Positions 9,391 to 17,478 of a DNA stretch of 64,000 bases are shown in pieces; positions within the stretch are counted from its first letter, which is position 1; every line of letters begins with the position of its first letter. The notes under the pieces are model-generated. The model was not told the origin of the DNA and did no database searches. It was given only the letters and a program-made list of their open reading frames with translations. Source of the stretch: Denitrovibrio acetiphilus DSM 12809 (lineage in GTDB: Bacteria; Chrysiogenota; Deferribacteres; Deferribacterales; Geovibrionaceae). The position numbers and the translations under genes were made by a program. The stretch covers positions 2,170,001-2,234,000 of the forward strand of contig NC_013943.1 in the NCBI RefSeq assembly GCF_000025725.1. The letters are read 5' to 3'.

Positions 9391-10641
9391 TTAGAAAATG
9401 AAATAAACTACAACAACAGCAATACACATACCCAGAGCATTGCGTTTGGCAAGTTCTATGGGGTTAACTTTTGCGATTGAGGCACATACAATGGCAGCAC
9501 CTGCAAGAGGTGACATAGTTCTTCCTATTGCGCCCGACAGAGCAGCCATACTGCCCATGTTAACAACTTCCATTCCGAACTGATTCGCGTGAGGAGTCAC
9601 AGCTTCGTTAAATGCAAACGCTGCCGCATCACCGGAACCGCTTATAAGACCAAGAAGGAAAGGACCAAATGTCCCACCCAGCTTGGCAATGCTAGGTGTT
9701 GTTGTCAGTGTCTGAATAAACGCATCAACAAGACCTATTGCCTGCATACCGCCGACAAATACAGCTGCTGCAATGATGATCCCCATTATGTTTCCGTAAG
9801 CAGATCCCATCCCGTCGAAGAAACTTTTAGTAACTTTTGTCGGAGAAGTTCTGGTTACGGCGAGAGCCAAGAGGCACCCTATGATCATCGCCTGAGCAAC
9901 GCCCATCTTAAGAGCCGAGACGAGACCGCTTGAGCCGAGCACAAGTATTGTCAGAGGCACAAGGGGAACTATTGCATAGAGAAGATTCGGTTTTTCTATC
10001 AGAACTTCAGTTTCATCGGCTTCAGGAATATATCCTTTATGCTCTTTCATAAAAAAAGCTACTACTGTAAGACTTAAAGCTCCTATCACCCCTGCTATTA
10101 TATCTGCATGGGCGTGAACACCTATAACACTCATAACATCTACCCCGCCGAGTTTAGCGATGAAAGGGTTATGAGAAAGACCGGGACTGAGCATACTGCC
10201 GAATGTCCCTGCAAGAACTGCTGTAGCACTTAATGCCGGATGAACTCCAGCAGAAATAAGAATAGGGATAAAAATAGACCCTACCGCAGCCGCTGTACCT
10301 GCCGCACTGGGAAGTGCAGTATTAATGCCGAATGTTGCAAGTGTTGCCGCAGGGATCAATAGAAAACGTGCTTTTGCAATCACACTCGCTACAGTCTGGA
10401 TAAAGTGCTGATCGCATTTGGTAGCCTTCATGACAAACGCAAACCCCATAACAGAACAGATCGCCTGTATAAGACCGCCTGTTGTCATGCGTTTTGCGAA
10501 ACTATCAAGCACAGACAGAGGATCCATTGCGATACCAGCCATAAGCAGACCGGCCGCGATGAGAACCATCCTTGTATCATACTGCTTAACAAGAAAATAA
10601 ACTGCTGCCAAGATAATGATTATACCAAGTATAATGTTCAT
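9391..10641 (-). CDS. dcuC: DcuC-family anaerobic C4-dicarboxylate carrier
   Basis: This 416-aa polytopic inner-membrane carrier with about 12 hydrophobic segments resembles DcuC (461 aa in E. coli; this copy is somewhat shorter). Recognisable stretches are GGLIQAICSVMGFAFVMKAT, INTALPSAAGTAAAVGSIF, the GTFGSMLSPGLSHNPF loop, and GSGDAAAFAFNEAVTPHA toward the C-terminus. The family exchanges or exports C4-dicarboxylates under anaerobic conditions, such as succinate efflux or fumarate/aspartate uptake. AAGGAG precedes the ATG. It lies 60 bases downstream of aspA and 7 bases before the HyuC-like hydrolase, so it probably imports the aspartate-type substrate or exports the dicarboxylate product. 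Confidence 0.88.
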   Translation of the reverse strand: MNIILGIIIILAAVYFLVKQYDTRMVLIAAGLLMAGIAMDPLSVLDSFAKRMTTGGLIQAICSVMGFAFVMKATKCDQHFIQTVASVIAKARFLLIPAATLATFGINTALPSAAGTAAAVGSIFIPILISAGVHPALSATAVLAGTFGSMLSPGLSHNPFIAKLGGVDVMSVIGVHAHADIIAGVIGALSLTVVAFFMKEHKGYIPEADETEVLIEKPNLLYAIVPLVPLTILVLGSSGLVSALKMGVAQAMIIGCLLALAVTRTSPTKVTKSFFDGMGSAYGNIMGIIIAAAVFVGGMQAIGLVDAFIQTLTTTPSIAKLGGTFGPFLLGLISGSGDAAAFAFNEAVTPHANQFGMEVVNMGSMAALSGAIGRTMSPLAGAAIVCASIAKVNPIELAKRNALGMCIAVVVVYFIF

Positions 10642-10701
10642 AATATAACTCCTTGTGTCTTCTATAAAGTGTACACTATATTCTGCGTACTTTTACTCTC
10701 T

Positions 10702-12111
10702 CTAAACGGATATAAATTTCGGATGCATCATATTTTCAGGTGAAAGTATTTCGTCAAGTTTCTCTTTTGAAATAAGTTTTTTCTCGAGAACAAGATCATA
10801 CACTGATGCGCCTGTTTCAAGTGCTTCCTTTGCCACAGCAGTCGAATTTTCATAACCAATACAAGGATTAAGAGCCGTTACTATCCCTATACTGTTTTCC
10901 ACCATCTTTCTGCAAACTTCTCTGTTTGCTGTAATACCGGAGATACATTTATTTGCAAGAGTGATACAGCCTTTGTCCAGCAGCTTCATTGACTGAAAAA
11001 GGTTATAAGCAATAACCGGTTCCATAACATTCAGCTCAAGCTGTCCGTTCTCTGATGCCATAGTGATGGCGATATCTCCGCCGACAACCTGATACGCTAT
11101 CTGGTTAAGAACCTCAGGGATAACAGGATTCACTTTCCCCGGCATAATAGATGAACCCGGCTGCATCTTAGGAAGATTTATTTCGTTGAATCCTGCACGG
11201 GGGCCAGATGAGAGCAGGCGCAGGTCATTGCATATCTTAGATAATTTCACAGCAAACCTTTTAAGAGTCCCGGATATCTGCATGTATGCACCTGTGTCCC
11301 ATGTTGCTTCAACAAGGTTGGCAGATGTTTTGAGCGGAATACCTGTAAGGTTACGAAGACACTGAGTAGAAAGACGGGCATAGTCGGTGGGAGCATTAAG
11401 ACCTGTTCCTATTGCTGTTGCACCAAGGTTAATCTCATGCACAAGATTATGAGTTTCAAATACACGATCTATGTCTTCGCTGATTGTTGTGGCATAGGCA
11501 GCGAATTCCTGCCCAAGTGTCATTGGCACTGCGTCCTGAAGCTGTGTACGTCCCATTTTCAGTACATCAGCAAATTCCTCACCCTTTTTAGCAAATTCTT
11601 TCTGAAGAACAAGCATGCTCGCCATAAGTTTTCTAAGCTCAAAATGAAGGGCTATTCTGAAAGCTGTAGGATATGCATCATTTGTTGACTGAGAACAGTT
11701 TACATGGTTGTTCGGGTGACAATGATTATAGTCCCCCTTCTCAAACCCCATTATCTCAAGCGCAACGTTGGCTATAACTTCATTGGCGTTCATGTTGGTA
11801 GATGTTCCTGCACCACCCTGAAAGACGTCCACAACAAACTGATCGTGGAATTCGCCATCAATTATTCTGTCACAAGCTTTACATATTGCGTGAGCAACAT
11901 CAGAAGACAACAGCCCAAGCTCAAGGTTTGCCATTGCTGCTGCTTTTTTAACATATGCCAAGGCATCTATAAGTGATGATACTGATGAAATAGCTACACC
12001 GCTAAGCTCAAAGTTTTCCTTTGCACGAAGAGTCTGAACTCCGTAGTAGCAATCGTTGTCAACTTCTCTCTCGCCAAGCAAGTCGTGTTCTAAGCGATAT
12101 TTTTTGGACAT
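10702..12111 (-). CDS. aspA: Aspartate ammonia-lyase
   Basis: Aspartase converts L-aspartate to fumarate and ammonia. The 469-aa protein has the full family length and the superfamily signature GSSIMPGKVNPVIPE (catalytic Ser loop), plus VFQGGAGTSTNMNANEV, NCSQSTNDAYPTAF and GRTQLQDAVPMTLGQEF. The N-terminal EHDLLGEREV and YYGVQTLRA segments separate aspartase from argininosuccinate lyase, though fumarase C is a close relative; retention of ELSGVAI-type and GNxEL-like segments favours aspartase. It is the first gene of the aspA-dcuC-M20-M20 unit, and a sigma-54 promoter lies about 70 bases upstream. The fumarate made can feed anaerobic respiration or the TCA cycle. Confidence 0.93.
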   Translation of the reverse strand: MSKKYRLEHDLLGEREVDNDCYYGVQTLRAKENFELSGVAISSVSSLIDALAYVKKAAAMANLELGLLSSDVAHAICKACDRIIDGEFHDQFVVDVFQGGAGTSTNMNANEVIANVALEIMGFEKGDYNHCHPNNHVNCSQSTNDAYPTAFRIALHFELRKLMASMLVLQKEFAKKGEEFADVLKMGRTQLQDAVPMTLGQEFAAYATTISEDIDRVFETHNLVHEINLGATAIGTGLNAPTDYARLSTQCLRNLTGIPLKTSANLVEATWDTGAYMQISGTLKRFAVKLSKICNDLRLLSSGPRAGFNEINLPKMQPGSSIMPGKVNPVIPEVLNQIAYQVVGGDIAITMASENGQLELNVMEPVIAYNLFQSMKLLDKGCITLANKCISGITANREVCRKMVENSIGIVTALNPCIGYENSTAVAKEALETGASVYDLVLEKKLISKEKLDEILSPENMMHPKFISV

Positions 12112-12182
12112 TTTCTTTTGCTCCCGCTCATGACTGACATTAGTTATTTGTCACAAGCAAACTTAATATAACAATAAATAAA

Positions 12183-12198
12183 GCAATAGAAATGCCAA
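12183..12198 (-). promoter_or_regulatory. Sigma-54 promoter for the aspA operon
   Basis: The minus strand reads TTGGCATTTCTATTGCTT: GG at 12196-12195 and GC at 12184-12183, separated by exactly 10 bases, with the TGGCA and TTGC -24/-12 boxes. The start of transcription would fall near 12171, giving a roughly 60-base leader to aspA. An encoded sigma-54 activator with a GAFTGA motif lies directly upstream (12374-13792). Confidence 0.8.
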
Positions 12199-12334
12199 AC
12201 AGATCGAGACCCATAAAGCATTCATAATAAAAGGCATATGCTCAGAAGAGTATTTATCGAAGGGGTATAACCACAGCGATACGAAATTCTGACCGATAGC
12301 AGTAATCCTTAAATATCAAGGCATTACCAGACTT

Positions 12335-12375
12335 CCCCAAAGTTATAGCTATTACAAAAGTTATAGGGGTTTTTT
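12335..12375 (+). terminator. Possible hairpin with T-run at the end of the regulator gene
   Basis: CCCC and GGGG pair across an AT-rich interior containing GTTATA copies, followed by TTTTTT on the plus strand. The adjacent genes are on the minus strand, so the T-run faces the wrong way for them. It may be an antisense terminator or simply structured spacer. Confidence 0.2.
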
Positions 12376-13792
12376 ATGCATCCACATCGGTCATCTTTTT
12401 AAGACGCTTGCTAAGGGCTGGCTGTGAAACGCCAAGGAGCCTAGCAGCAATGGACTGGTTATTGTTACTTCTTTTCATAGCTTCATTCACTAATATATTA
12501 GAGATATCGCTCAGTTTGGGCAACGGCTTATTCGGATCGAATATATTACCAGAAGGATCCTTCACAAGAACAGTCTCAGCAGGCTGTCTGTCTATGGCAC
12601 GTTTAAAGGCATCCATCGAAAGCATCTTACTTTTATGAGTGCTCATGGCGTCAAAAACCATACCTTTAAGCTCGCGTATATTACCCGGGAAATCATAGTT
12701 AGCCAGCAGTACAGGCAGCTCGTCAGGATAAACAGGCTTAACTTTCCCCAGTTCATCGGCTGTCTGCTGTATAAAATGATCAAGAAGAACAGGGATATCA
12801 TCCTTACGTTCCCTGAGCGGCGGGACATGAACATGATGAGCGCAAAGTCTGTAGTACAGGTCTCTGCGCATCTTTCCTGATGCCTGACTAACTTCAAGAT
12901 CCTGAAGGGTCGCAACTATCACTCTGGCACTAATGCGCTTCGGGATATCGCTGCCAAGAGGGAAATATTCACCCTCCTGCAAAAGCCTGAGCAGCTTAAC
13001 CTGTGATGTAACACTGAGATCACCTATCTCATCCATGAACAAGGTCCCCTGACTGGCATTTTCAACAAGCCCTTTCCTTACAGAATCAGCCCCGGTGAAT
13101 GCACCTCTGCTGTGCCCGAAAAGAGTGTCTGAAAATACCGAATCATCCAGCCCGGCAACATTAACAGTCACCAAAGGTCCCTTCCTGTTACTAAGCTCAT
13201 GTATAGATCTTGCGATCAGCTCCTTCCCTACTCCGCTCTCGCCTGTTATAAGAACCGGTTTGGAGCTCACAGTAATTGCCTCTATATATTGGAATATCGA
13301 AAACATCTTCTGATTACAGGTTATTATATCTTTGAAAGCTTCCGGTCTGTCCAGTCTGCCCTTCATAAAGCGGCTGATAATCTCTCTATTCTCACGTTCG
13401 AGATCAACAGTTTTAATAGCTCTCTGTATCCCCTTGAGCAGGCGTTCTTTCTCACCTGTTTTAACATAAAAATCAAAAGCACCGTTCTGCATACTCTCAA
13501 CAGCAGTATCAACCTGATTCAGCCCAGAAACAATTATCACAGGGATACCGGGATATGTTGAGACTATCTGCGGCAGGAGTTCCTTTCCGCTTATATGCGG
13601 CATGTTTATATCAAGGAGAATAAGTCCGACGTTTTCGGACTCGAGAATCCCCATAACCTCCCTGCTGTCCTGACAGCGGATTACGTTATTTATCCCACCG
13701 TCCATATTGAGAGTCATGCTCATGATCCTCAGCCATGCGTTTTCATCATCCACAAGAAGCACACTGAATGACGGATAAAGAGTTTCTTCCAT
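12374..13792 (-). CDS. Sigma-54-dependent response regulator (NtrC/DctD type)
   Basis: This 472-aa transcriptional activator has a receiver domain (phosphoacceptor D61 in LLDINMPHISG), a central AAA+ ATPase with Walker A GESGVGKE, the sigma-54-contacting GAFTGA loop and Walker B TLFMDEIGDL, and a C-terminal Fis-type helix-turn-helix (AARLLGVSQPALSKRLKKM). It follows the sensor kinase gene by 3 bases, so they form a two-component pair. The nearest promoter of the kind it would act on is the sigma-54 site upstream of aspA, directly downstream of this gene. I infer that it induces the aspartate/amidohydrolase operon when the sensor's ligand is present, as DctD does for dctA. Confidence 0.93.
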   Translation of the reverse strand: MEETLYPSFSVLLVDDENAWLRIMSMTLNMDGGINNVIRCQDSREVMGILESENVGLILLDINMPHISGKELLPQIVSTYPGIPVIIVSGLNQVDTAVESMQNGAFDFYVKTGEKERLLKGIQRAIKTVDLERENREIISRFMKGRLDRPEAFKDIITCNQKMFSIFQYIEAITVSSKPVLITGESGVGKELIARSIHELSNRKGPLVTVNVAGLDDSVFSDTLFGHSRGAFTGADSVRKGLVENASQGTLFMDEIGDLSVTSQVKLLRLLQEGEYFPLGSDIPKRISARVIVATLQDLEVSQASGKMRRDLYYRLCAHHVHVPPLRERKDDIPVLLDHFIQQTADELGKVKPVYPDELPVLLANYDFPGNIRELKGMVFDAMSTHKSKMLSMDAFKRAIDRQPAETVLVKDPSGNIFDPNKPLPKLSDISNILVNEAMKRSNNNQSIAARLLGVSQPALSKRLKKMTDVDA

Positions 13793-13795
13793 TGG

Positions 13796-15514
13796 TTATT
13801 CTCCAGCTAAAGCAGGCAGAGACACAGATACTTTTGTACCCTCCCCAACCTTTGAGTCAAATTTTATTTTTCCCCTGTGTTCGGAGATAATGGTGGCAGA
13901 GATAGAAAGCCCCAGCCCTGTGCCCCCTTCGTTACGCTTCGTAGTGTAAAATGGGTCCAGCAAAGAGTCAAGCTGGTCAGCCGGTATGCCAACCCCATGA
14001 TCTTCAACTTCCAGCACCACTTCATTATTTTTCTGAGAGTAATATGTTCTTGCGTATATAGTCTGGCTTTTATCATCCCTCGCTTCACAAGCGTTTATGA
14101 TAAGATTGATTATAACCTGCTCAATACGACGGCTACTCCCCATAAAAGCGGGGATATTATCTGCGCAGGATATTTTAACTTCGCAATTCCTTTTTTTCAG
14201 AGAACCCTCAATAAGTCTAACTGCCGCAAAAAGTACATGATTCAGGAAAACTTTTTCTGTGAGCTCATCATCACCTTTTTTTGCAAACCCTTTAAGATCA
14301 TCAACAATCTGCTTTATGCGGCTTGCCCCCATTTTAATCTCTGTAAAGACCTCTCCAGACTCTTCACGAAGCATGGAGTAGCGCAGTCCGCCTATGGAAA
14401 AATCCCCCTCATCTTTATATCTCTCTTCGAGGGTCGATTCTGCTGTCTGATAAATCCTTTCCAGAACAGACAGATTATACAGTATAAGTCCGGTGGGATT
14501 GTTAATCTCATGGGCAACACCGGAGACAAGAGTTCCCAGAGATGCCAGCTTATCAACCTGAATAAGCTGCTGCTGCTGGCGTTCAAGCTCTTTTGTTCTT
14601 TTATCCACCTCTTTCTGAAGAGACCTGTTCCAAAAAGTAACGGTACAGATCAGCAGAAGAAGTGTACTCAGAATCAGTCTGCCGACTTCAATTCTGGTAT
14701 TCACTTTCTCATCAGAGCTATATGGACCGAGCCATTTGGCATAAATCTCAGAATCAACACCTCTGGTGTGCAGACTTTTAATACCCTCAACAAGCTTCCT
14801 GCTAAGCTCTGTATTCTCTTTGAGTGCAGCAAAACCATATTGAAGGGGTGGAAATATTTCACCTGCCGGAACAACCATGCTCCTGCCATAAAGTTTTTCC
14901 AGAAACATCAGCTGTCTTTCAAGGTCTCTGGTGGAAATATTAGCAAAAACAGCGTAGTCATAATCATTCAGAGCAAGCTTGCTTAATGCCTCCGCACGGG
15001 TATTGACAAGAGTAACGTTCGCTTTAAACTCATTCAGCTCCAGATATTTATCAGTCACTCCGCCCTTCGTGACCAAAATCTTTTTACCTTTAAGCCCTTC
15101 CAGAGAATTAACCGGATAATTATCTCCGGTTTTTGCGAAAATATTCTGATGTATTTCAGTATGGGGGTAGAAAAACAAATCATGCTTCCGTGCATAAACC
15201 TCACTCACCCCTTCCAGAATGCTTATCTCTCTCTGTCTGAGAAGCTTGAGGTTTTTATCAGGGTTCGCCAGTTTTATGTCAACGCTGAGCCCCATTTCTC
15301 TGGCTAAAGCACGGATAAGCTCAACATTATACCCCTGAGGTTCAACGTTTTCGTCCAGAAACTCATAAGGCGGATTACTGCTGCTCCCCCCTGCAATAAC
15401 AGTTTGATGGGGATTTGAAACCTTCTCCCCCTGAGTGGAGAAACCCGGCAGATAGACAATTTGAAGCGACAAAAGAAGCAGGAAGAACAAAACTATGGGC
15501 ACTTCACACCTCAT
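13796..15514 (-). CDS. Sensor histidine kinase with SBP_bac_3 (amino-acid-binding-type) domain
   Basis: This 572-aa membrane kinase has an N-terminal signal or anchor helix, then a periplasmic family-3 solute-binding domain (about 35-260: GGSSSNPPYEFLDE and QGYNVELIRALAREMG are typical) and one transmembrane helix (about 277-296). A coiled coil leads to the kinase core with H-box SGVAHEINNPTGL, N-box INLIINACEA and DHGVGIP and GTGLGLSI motifs. The binding-domain family usually recognises amino acids. An alternative GTG start at 15502 has GAGG six bases upstream, better than the first ATG, which lacks a binding site. It is paired with the sigma-54 regulator 3 bases downstream. Confidence 0.9.
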   Translation of the reverse strand: MRCEVPIVLFFLLLLSLQIVYLPGFSTQGEKVSNPHQTVIAGGSSSNPPYEFLDENVEPQGYNVELIRALAREMGLSVDIKLANPDKNLKLLRQREISILEGVSEVYARKHDLFFYPHTEIHQNIFAKTGDNYPVNSLEGLKGKKILVTKGGVTDKYLELNEFKANVTLVNTRAEALSKLALNDYDYAVFANISTRDLERQLMFLEKLYGRSMVVPAGEIFPPLQYGFAALKENTELSRKLVEGIKSLHTRGVDSEIYAKWLGPYSSDEKVNTRIEVGRLILSTLLLLICTVTFWNRSLQKEVDKRTKELERQQQQLIQVDKLASLGTLVSGVAHEINNPTGLILYNLSVLERIYQTAESTLEERYKDEGDFSIGGLRYSMLREESGEVFTEIKMGASRIKQIVDDLKGFAKKGDDELTEKVFLNHVLFAAVRLIEGSLKKRNCEVKISCADNIPAFMGSSRRIEQVIINLIINACEARDDKSQTIYARTYYSQKNNEVVLEVEDHGVGIPADQLDSLLDPFYTTKRNEGGTGLGLSISATIISEHRGKIKFDSKVGEGTKVSVSLPALAGE

Positions 15515-15600
15515 AAAAACATATGACTACTATTTAAGATAGATATTTACAGCATCTATTGTCAACTTTATATTATCCCGCACCATGTTACACCTCTTAA

Positions 15601-15727
15601 TAGATTCCCACGTGTAACCCCGTGGCTCTATTGCTCCGCACGTGATTAACAAACTTCGTCCATTATATTCCCCGCAATGACTTATAAGCTCGAAAGCTGT
15701 GACTAGCTCATTCATCCACGCATACAA
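15601..15727 (-). repeat. Dispersed intergenic repeat, copy A (shorter variant)
   Basis: This shares long stretches with the copies at 38197 and 42096: CTATTGCTCCGCACGTG and CCCGCAATGACTTATAAGC, plus the AAAGCTGTGAYTAGCTCATTC segment. Copy A lacks the central hairpin block present in B and C. Like them it follows the terminator of a minus-strand gene. An apparent 69-codon ORF across it is a by-product of the repeat. Confidence 0.75.
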
Positions 15728-15728
15728 A

Positions 15729-15760
15729 GAGGGCATCAACCAATAAAGGTCAATGCCCTC
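15729..15760 (-). terminator. Terminator of the PAS gene, related to the tRNA-Pro terminator
   Basis: GAGGGCAT (15729-15736) pairs with ATGCCCTC (15753-15760), an 8-bp stem 40 bases after the PAS-protein stop; a short TTT follows on the minus strand. Stem and loop are nearly the same as the tRNA-Pro terminator at 25007-25040, including the loop motif CAATAAAG. Confidence 0.6.
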
Positions 15761-15800
15761 AGCGCAGCTTTAACTGTAACAAGCGGTATAACTATGTTAT

Positions 15801-16172
15801 TCATTTCCCTCTTTTTTCGGTGATATTTCTCACTATAGAGCTGAACCCCACAACTTCGCCACCCTCTTCTATCATCTGCATAGAAAACTCTATAACGAGC
15901 TTTTCACCACTTGCAGACAATGCAGGGACTGAAAGCATTTTATCAGCATAGGCGCTCTCTCCTGTCCGTGCTGTTTTGTTGAAGCCTGTCCAGTGCCTCT
16001 CTCTGTGCCTTTCAGGAATTATTATATCCAGATTTTCCCCAATTGCCTGTTTTGCCGAAATCCCGAATATCAGCTCACATCCTCTGTTCCAATACTGTAT
16101 TGTCCCATCTACAGAAACATACATAATCCCGTCACTGGTCTTTTCTATCATCTGTTTAAAAAAATCAGTCAT
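15801..16172 (-). CDS. Stand-alone PAS-domain protein
   Basis: The 123-aa protein is essentially one PAS domain: DGIMYVSVDGTIQYWNRGCELIFG at the start, then the FG-loop region and a C-terminal GFSSIVRNITEKR PAC-like strand. It has no kinase, effector or membrane segment. AAGGAG precedes the ATG. It lies 144 bases downstream of narI on the same strand, so it may be the last gene of the nar transcript or a separate unit. Single PAS proteins can bind heme, FAD or small ligands; the conserved residues for a given cofactor are not evident. A link to nitrate or redox sensing is suggested only by position. Confidence 0.8.
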   Translation of the reverse strand: MTDFFKQMIEKTSDGIMYVSVDGTIQYWNRGCELIFGISAKQAIGENLDIIIPERHRERHWTGFNKTARTGESAYADKMLSVPALSASGEKLVIEFSMQMIEEGGEVVGFSSIVRNITEKRGK

Positions 16173-16316
16173 ATAACACTCCTTACATTTTATCTTCTCT
16201 TTTCGGTACTTGCGCCTTTAAACCGCCCAGCTCGCACGACAAAGACGGCTGTATTCAGAACAAAACGATCATATTAACTTCACGCTTAATGCAGCATGCC
16301 CCCCCTATTCACTGAA

Positions 16317-16985
16317 CTAAGCTTTCTCGTATCCCCTTACTATCTGTGGTTTTCTGAAAAGATACAGCACAGGGACATATACCAGATGCATAAGTCTGGT
16401 AAAAGGGAGTATCGCCATCAAAAGAAACCCCAACATGATATGAGCAGAGAGTACAGCCGGAATACCGGTGACATATGCTACTGACGGACGAAATATAATC
16501 AAACTCCACAAATAACCGGACATGTTAGATGCAAACCAGCTTATCCCCCACCTGTGAGCCACCGCAACGGAGATCCCGAGCACAACCTGTATACAAAGCA
16601 GCAGCAACGCTATATAGTCGGCTGAACCGGAAGACGCAAAGAGAGTCTCCTCCCCCACCCTGCGAAGAAGAAGTATTGTCACCCCAAAAAGCGCAGCGAA
16701 ACCGCCGCCGAGAGCCACGATTTCAAGCAACATCAAAGCCCCTTTAGAAGAAGAGATATTTAAAATCAGCCATGGAAATACCAGCCCGATTAAATGCCCT
16801 AACAAAACAGTCAGTATACCGAAATGCCAAGGCACAATTCCCCAGAAGAGCTTCTTTTTCTCAAAAAAGCCCGTTGCCGGAGCAGATATTCTCAGCCCGG
16901 CAAACATGATATTTGTCACCAGCCCCAATATCATCACCGAAAGACATATATATGGAAAGATTATAAACATAAAAGTATTAAGCAT
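16317..16985 (-). CDS. narI: Respiratory nitrate reductase gamma subunit (cytochrome b)
   Basis: NarI is the membrane di-heme cytochrome b that oxidises quinol and passes electrons to NarH. About five transmembrane helices are visible, with heme-ligand candidates in WHFGILTVLLGH (His54, His64) and a second pair toward the C-terminus (SAHIMLGF and RLMHLV). The length, 222 aa, matches the family. ATG at 16985 is preferred over GTG at 16988 because GGAGG lies six bases before it. The gene overlaps the end of narJ by 8 bases and closes the narGHJI set. Confidence 0.93.
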   Translation of the reverse strand: MLNTFMFIIFPYICLSVMILGLVTNIMFAGLRISAPATGFFEKKKLFWGIVPWHFGILTVLLGHLIGLVFPWLILNISSSKGALMLLEIVALGGGFAALFGVTILLLRRVGEETLFASSGSADYIALLLLCIQVVLGISVAVAHRWGISWFASNMSGYLWSLIIFRPSVAYVTGIPAVLSAHIMLGFLLMAILPFTRLMHLVYVPVLYLFRKPQIVRGYEKA

Positions 16986-17478
16986 CACTCACCTCCTGAT
17001 TCTCTGCAAACAGACAGAGCTCTTCTTTCAGCCCGCACAATACAGGCAGGTATACACTACCGGAACGGGTCAGCGCTGTTTCAATCTTTTCTACTGCCCG
17101 CAGAAGGATACCAGACATCAGACAGGCATCGTTTAACCCGCCTGTTCTTCCTGCTGCATCCTGCAAAGCGTTCAGCAGATCAGGCAGATAATCCGGCGAT
17201 GCATTCCCGCAGGAGCCGCCGTAAGTCTTTTGAAAAGACGCAAAACCCGCCAGAATATTACTGCGCTCCTTCTCTTCTTCAGTCAGATGCACCGTTATCA
17301 TCAGCGAAGACTTCTCGCTGAAATCAAACGAATCAACATACTCCTCTTGGAGATTGCCAAATTCATAATATTTCAGATGAGCTGTTCCCGCTCTTTCTAA
17401 ACTGTCTACCCCGTTGGAAAAGACGGCTTTTTCAGACGGATACCTGAGCAGTTCACTATATTGGTCAAATATTTTCAT
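16978..17478 (-). CDS. narJ: Nitrate reductase assembly chaperone
   Basis: NarJ is the cytoplasmic chaperone that binds the NarG N-terminus and permits molybdenum cofactor insertion. The 166-aa protein is rather short for the family (about 230 in E. coli), but has the YSELLRYPSEKAVF start and the YVDSFDFSEKSSLMITVHL core that typifies NarJ. Its ATG overlaps the narH stop by one base (TAATG) and its end overlaps narI, so it is translationally coupled on both sides. Confidence 0.9.
   Translation of the reverse strand: MKIFDQYSELLRYPSEKAVFSNGVDSLERAGTAHLKYYEFGNLQEEYVDSFDFSEKSSLMITVHLTEEEKERSNILAGFASFQKTYGGSCGNASPDYLPDLLNALQDAAGRTGGLNDACLMSGILLRAVEKIETALTRSGSVYLPVLCGLKEELCLFAENQEVSDA

Noticed and set aside
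13877-14986. A 369-codon ORF on the plus strand opposite the sensor kinase gene
   Set aside because: It is antisense to a well-supported kinase gene and its translation has no recognisable domains.
15530-15739. A 69-codon ORF on the minus strand
   Set aside because: It lies wholly in repeat copy A and the terminator spacer, lacks a binding site and is explained by the repeat sequence.
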